Position numbers and translations under genes: made by a program
Assembly (NCBI GenBank): GCA_001797745.1
Contig: MGQF01000103.1
Span: forward strand, 11,302 to 20,731
Reading direction: 5' to 3'
Length of the DNA: 9,430 nucleotides
Source of the DNA: Deltaproteobacteria bacterium RBG_13_52_11
GTDB taxonomy: Bacteria; Desulfobacterota; B13-G15; RBG-16-54-18
The notes under the pieces: model-generated
Databases searched by the model: none
Seen by the model: the letters and a program-made list of their open reading frames with translations, nothing else
Told to the model about the DNA's origin: nothing
In this document: positions 6,244 to 9,430 of the stretch, piece after piece
How the letters are laid out: each line of letters begins with the position of its first letter
Numbering within the stretch: the stretch's first letter is position 1

Positions 6244-6287
6244 CAATTTGTCATTGGCATTGACAATATATGTCAGCATCAATGACG
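6244..6287. promoter_or_regulatory. Candidate double enhancer (activator operators) for pilV
   Basis: The first site is CAATTTGTC-N9-GACAA (6244-6266), centred about 134 bases upstream of the inferred pilV start. The second, weaker copy is TGTC-N9-GACG (6271-6287), centred about 22 bases away, close to two helical turns. The overlap also forms TGACA-ATATA-TGTCA (6261-6275). PilR of Pseudomonas is known to bind clustered TGTC words upstream of pilA, so a PilR-like activator is the likely partner (inference). Confidence 0.6.
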
Positions 6288-6291
6288 TAAT

Positions 6292-6321
6292 AAAAAAAAC
6301 ACCGCCTTTTTAATCGGCGGC
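6292..6321 (-). terminator. Rho-independent terminator after the pilY1 operon
   Basis: On the minus strand, GCCGCC (6321-6316) pairs with GGCGGT (6306-6301) around a 9-base loop. G6300 and eight T (6299-6292) follow. It lies about 80 bases past the stop of the 132-residue gene and directly before the pilV enhancer, so it separates the pilY1 transcript from pilV. A small ATGGAT-N6-ATCCAT hairpin (6340-6357) lies between stop and terminator. Confidence 0.8.
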
Positions 6322-6398
6322 TTAGGCTTATCCCCTTTCATGGATTGCGACATCCATATTAATACCTACTCGCGTACCCTACCGTTACAATTGAAAAA

Positions 6399-6797
6399 TC
6401 ATTCTACAAGAGGCGTTATTCGCGTGGCCATTATGATAATTATCTTCTGATTACCATTCTGCTCTATGAACTTAGTTCCGTCTATCACCACCGCCATTCC
6501 TGTCTTAAGATCTTTGATGGCGATTTTTTTTCCGGTTAAACCGTTCACGGTATTTTTATCGATAAAGACGTTAACCTCCTTCTGCCGGCTCTTAGTAGCG
6601 GGGATCATCTCTACAAGCAGTATATACTGTTTATCAGGATCGATTTGAATACTGAAAATACGAGCCTTCCCTGTGAACGCAACTCCATCCTGAGTATTTT
6701 CTCCATTGCCAACAAGAGGTATCATGACAATCAATGCCAAGACAAAAGACACACATACCTTCACCAGCGTCCTGTTCTTGTCGCCACAGTTGTACAT
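6399..6797 (-). CDS. Secreted protein of unknown function next to pilY1
   Basis: I do not recognise this 132-residue protein. Residues 1-10 are basic-polar (MYNCGDKNRT), residues 11-29 form a hydrophobic stretch (LVKVCVSFVLALIVMIPLV), and NGENTQD follows, so it looks like a signal peptide with export to the periplasm or beyond. The mature part alternates short strands (AFTGKARIFSIQID, QYILLVEMIP, EVNVFIDKNTV) and contains IKDLKTGMAVVIDGTKF (94-110). This resembles small beta-barrel domains of the DUF5666 type, with 'dLk.Gm.V.v.G' near the end, but that is a pattern impression only. The start at 6797 is set by AGGGGG 6 bases upstream; the frame is open to 6848 but would then overlap pilY1. It begins 37 bases after the pilY1 stop, so it is probably cotranscribed and linked to pilus function. 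Confidence 0.72.
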   Translation of the reverse strand: MYNCGDKNRTLVKVCVSFVLALIVMIPLVGNGENTQDGVAFTGKARIFSIQIDPDKQYILLVEMIPATKSRQKEVNVFIDKNTVNGLTGKKIAIKDLKTGMAVVIDGTKFIEQNGNQKIIIIMATRITPLVE

Positions 6798-6834
6798 ATC
6801 TGCCCCCTTTATAGTCTTCACACAATACGCGTGA

Positions 6835-9430
6835 TTAGAAATTTTCACGCCATGAATCGATGGTAAAATTTCCTCCTAGAGACGGGAGATGTATTAATAT
6901 GATACCCCCACCTGCTCCGATATAGGCATTCGATTGACCCTGGCTATCTATCGTAACCACCACCTCAGTAGGTATACCATGTCCTATATCTTTTGCGCGA
7001 TCCGATTCGTCAATATCGCCATCTTCATCCAAATCCATAATCGCCGTGGCATTGAGATAATCTACGGCATAAACACGAGCATCACCGCCATACGAACAAG
7101 GATCTGAATTCGGGGTAAAGGTCGTAAAGAGCACCATCCCGTAAAAAACGACGGGTGAAGCCAACACCTTTTCACCGTCCGCCGTCATTTGTACAAACCA
7201 GCCTTCTTTTGCATTCAATTCGGCTAATTTAGAAGCGTACGCCGGGTCAGTTGGGTCCTGTAACACATTACTGGTCAGATCGGCAAGATCCCCCTCTCCT
7301 AATGTGCTGAAGTCTTCATCGTACTCATTGCGGTCCTTGACCGCATACAATCGATCTATCGGTGCGCCTCCAGATTGGAGAAGCATCGGGCTATCCCTAT
7401 CACCCGTACCAAAATAGACGTATGCATAGCCGGGCTCAAATACGAGATCCGGCTGGTAAAAGATCTTCGTGTTGGTATATCCCTGAAACAGACGGCGAGG
7501 GGTCCAGTTGTTTACATTTCCATCTTCGGTCCTCAAATCACTGCTATTCTCTCTCTGTAGACCAAACCGCCACATCTGCCTGCCTGTGTCACCGACATAG
7601 ACCCGGTTGATATAACCGTCAAAGGTCGTGTCCGCTGCCAGAACCGTACTGGGGATGCATGAGGTCATATTGGCAAGGACTGAATAGGTGCCTGAATCTG
7701 CGATTGTATAATGCTTGATCAATGCCCCGGTTAAGACGTTTATTATGAAAAGACCCCTCCCTTTTGTATTATCAGCGCTGAACCCACCTCCAATAATGGC
7801 TACGATCGTATCAATCTCTAATCCAACAGTTCCCGCCTTTACCTTTCCGATCTGGGGCTCAGACCAGCTCTCCCCAATCTCGGAGATGATTGTTGTGGGA
7901 TTCGGGATTCCAGCAACAGTGGGGTTGGCATTATCAATCCGCCACAGGAATACAGGTGCATCCGGATTGGTGACGTCCAGGGCTGTATAGCTGGTCCCTC
8001 CTCCGCGCTCACCAAAGATGATAATCACCTTGTCAGTGCCAACATCCAGAAGGTCTCCATCATTGTTACCGTCAAGGGTATAGACCTTTGGCGAGGAGTC
8101 CACAAAATAGGGGTGCTCCGAACCCTGAGCAAGATACTTCAGGGTAGGCAAGAGATCAGGAGGGATAAAGGCCCATTTTTCCGAACCGTCGGTATCGCTA
8201 AAGGCATGTACTTGCCCGTCATTGGTGCCGACGTAGATCACCCGCTGAGTGTCCGAATAATCGATGATCAGGGGCCTTGAGTGGAGTATATCGCCTAAAA
8301 TCGTATCGCGTTTTTCGTTATAAACATTGTTTTTGTCTGCATCATAAGAATCCAGCCCTATGATAAAGTTGATCAAATCGATATAGGAGTCGGTACCGGT
8401 CTGGGCATTCGGGTGTTTTTCCGGGCTGTCCAAGAGTGTATTGGTGATAATGGTGGTATTGAATGCGTTAGAACTATTCGTGAGGGCTGTGGAAGTCCCT
8501 AAATAGGTATAGATGTTTCGCGAGGTCGTCCTGGTCCTCAGCTTATCTTGCGCATCCCAAACGGGATATGGTGGATCCGTGGGCTTAACCAGGTTTTCAT
8601 TCAGAACCCCATCGCTGTCGGTAACCTCCACCTCACTACCCGTGCCGTAACCAGTGGAATAGCCCAAAAGCTCCCCATTATCCCCGATGTGCAATTTTAC
8701 CAGATACCCCGGCCAAAAATTGCTATCCGATTTCGGGGTAAAGAGGGATACATACATATCCGACCCGCTCGTCGTTCTTTGCACAGGTACCACCGGTGCG
8801 GTGAAGGTCTGGGTCTGCTCGATGATGGAAATTAAGGTCCCGAGTAATGCCTCCGCAAGCTCGTCGGCGTCGTTGGCAGTATAGTATTTCCCTGCCCCGT
8901 TCGTGGCGGTATCAGCCAGCAACTGGTGAGCAATCGTAAATCCGATGGTATAGATGGTGAGGTTCTGATTTCCCGTTATGGTATGGCTGGGATTAAGGGA
9001 ATCATCTGTGTCATGGAGGTATTTTGCCACATCATCGAGATAATCCGAGCCGCCATGGATATATTCATCATCTGGATTAGGATCATTACCATCACTATCG
9101 CAGTCCCGGCACGAGGCGTTTGCATCAAGAAAATCTTCTATAAAGTCGTATTCACCATCGTCATCGGCGTAATAACTGTTCCCTTCGCCTTCAGGCTTTC
9201 CGTCGGTCATGAGGATGACGAAGTTTTTTCTGCACCAATTCGTTGCGTCAAGCGGCGAGCTATAGCTCCCGAACTGCCCCCTGAAGTACGTGGCGGCATT
9301 GATCAAACGGTTGGCCAAAGGGGTGCCGCCGCTCGCGATCATATTGTCTATTTGAGTCTTGAGGGTCTCAATCTGGGCGTCAGTACGATCCATAATTTGA
9401 GCACCCCCATACGATGTGGAGAGTACGGTA
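6835..9430 (-). CDS. pilY1: PilY1-type pilus tip adhesin, C-terminal part (cut by window edge)
   Basis: PilY1 is a large calcium-responsive tip protein of type IV pili, needed for assembly, adhesion and surface sensing. The frame stays open to the right edge (865 residues visible); an ATG at 9393 is internal, because TVLSTSYGGAQI precedes it in frame. From the N-terminal side there is the end of a von Willebrand A domain: GGTPLANRL supplies the MIDAS threonine, ILMTDGKPEGEG (about 9185-9220) the MIDAS aspartate, and LTIYTIGF a core strand. After a linker with SLFTPKSDSNFWPGYL comes the PilY1 beta-propeller: YVGTNDGQVHAF, ALDVTNPDAPVFLWRI, GYINRVYVGDTGRQMWRF and LFTTFTPNSDPC. Calcium-type loops are seen at 7000-7035 (DLDEDGDIDESD, a full 12-residue EF/dockerin loop), at 8044-8073 (DGNNDGDLLD) and at 7588-7632 (DTTFDG...VGD, at the propeller site known from PilY1). 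It is followed by the 132-residue gene. Confidence 0.9.
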   Translation of the reverse strand, partial: TVLSTSYGGAQIMDRTDAQIETLKTQIDNMIASGGTPLANRLINAATYFRGQFGSYSSPLDATNWCRKNFVILMTDGKPEGEGNSYYADDDGEYDFIEDFLDANASCRDCDSDGNDPNPDDEYIHGGSDYLDDVAKYLHDTDDSLNPSHTITGNQNLTIYTIGFTIAHQLLADTATNGAGKYYTANDADELAEALLGTLISIIEQTQTFTAPVVPVQRTTSGSDMYVSLFTPKSDSNFWPGYLVKLHIGDNGELLGYSTGYGTGSEVEVTDSDGVLNENLVKPTDPPYPVWDAQDKLRTRTTSRNIYTYLGTSTALTNSSNAFNTTIITNTLLDSPEKHPNAQTGTDSYIDLINFIIGLDSYDADKNNVYNEKRDTILGDILHSRPLIIDYSDTQRVIYVGTNDGQVHAFSDTDGSEKWAFIPPDLLPTLKYLAQGSEHPYFVDSSPKVYTLDGNNDGDLLDVGTDKVIIIFGERGGGTSYTALDVTNPDAPVFLWRIDNANPTVAGIPNPTTIISEIGESWSEPQIGKVKAGTVGLEIDTIVAIIGGGFSADNTKGRGLFIINVLTGALIKHYTIADSGTYSVLANMTSCIPSTVLAADTTFDGYINRVYVGDTGRQMWRFGLQRENSSDLRTEDGNVNNWTPRRLFQGYTNTKIFYQPDLVFEPGYAYVYFGTGDRDSPMLLQSGGAPIDRLYAVKDRNEYDEDFSTLGEGDLADLTSNVLQDPTDPAYASKLAELNAKEGWFVQMTADGEKVLASPVVFYGMVLFTTFTPNSDPCSYGGDARVYAVDYLNATAIMDLDEDGDIDESDRAKDIGHGIPTEVVVTIDSQGQSNAYIGAGGGIILIHLPSLGGNFTIDSWRENF

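Noticed and set aside
9391..9393. ATG at 9393 as the start of pilY1
   Set aside because: The frame is open upstream to the window edge and the first half of the VWA domain, including its DxSxS motif, must lie further upstream.
1..9430. CRISPR array, tRNA, rRNA or insertion sequence
   Set aside because: No regularly spaced direct repeats, cloverleaf-like segments, rRNA sequence, transposase or terminal repeats with target duplication were seen.

Overview
The window looks like chromosomal DNA of a Gram-negative bacterium, most likely a deltaproteobacterium (Desulfobacterota-like). This is inferred from three things: a tsaE-lysC-cimA gene order I know from Geobacter-type genomes, type IV pilus genes of the PilY1/PilV type, and clear -24/-12 (sigma-54) promoters. 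No hallmark of a phage, plasmid or insertion sequence is seen.

Left half (1-4690, + strand): a tightly packed operon. It holds the end of tsaE (t6A tRNA modification), lysC (aspartate kinase, with a well-formed internal start for a separate beta subunit), cimA (citramalate synthase) and ilvD (dihydroxy-acid dehydratase). CimA makes 2-oxobutanoate precursor from pyruvate and acetyl-CoA without threonine, and IlvD does the last dehydration for isoleucine and valine. LysC opens the aspartate family pathway.

Middle (4691-5175): a 485-base gene-free stretch between convergent genes. It contains an inverted-repeat-rich element (about 4806-4956), short degenerate repeats, and a strong GC-rich terminator for minus-strand transcription (5047-5088).

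Right half (5176-9430, - strand): from right to left, a pilY1 gene cut off by the window edge, a small secreted protein of unknown function, a terminator, pilV, and an 89-residue stand-alone protein resembling the C-terminal domain of ribosomal protein L7/L12. 

The most interesting signal is regulatory. pilV and the 89-residue gene are each preceded by a sigma-54 promoter matching 13 of 16 positions between the two. About 100 bp further upstream each has the same 23-bp arrangement, CAATTTGTC-N9-GACAA. The pilV copy also has a perfect IHF consensus between enhancer and promoter. This implies one enhancer-binding activator (PilR-like, inferred) controls a minor pilin gene and an uncharacterised small protein together.
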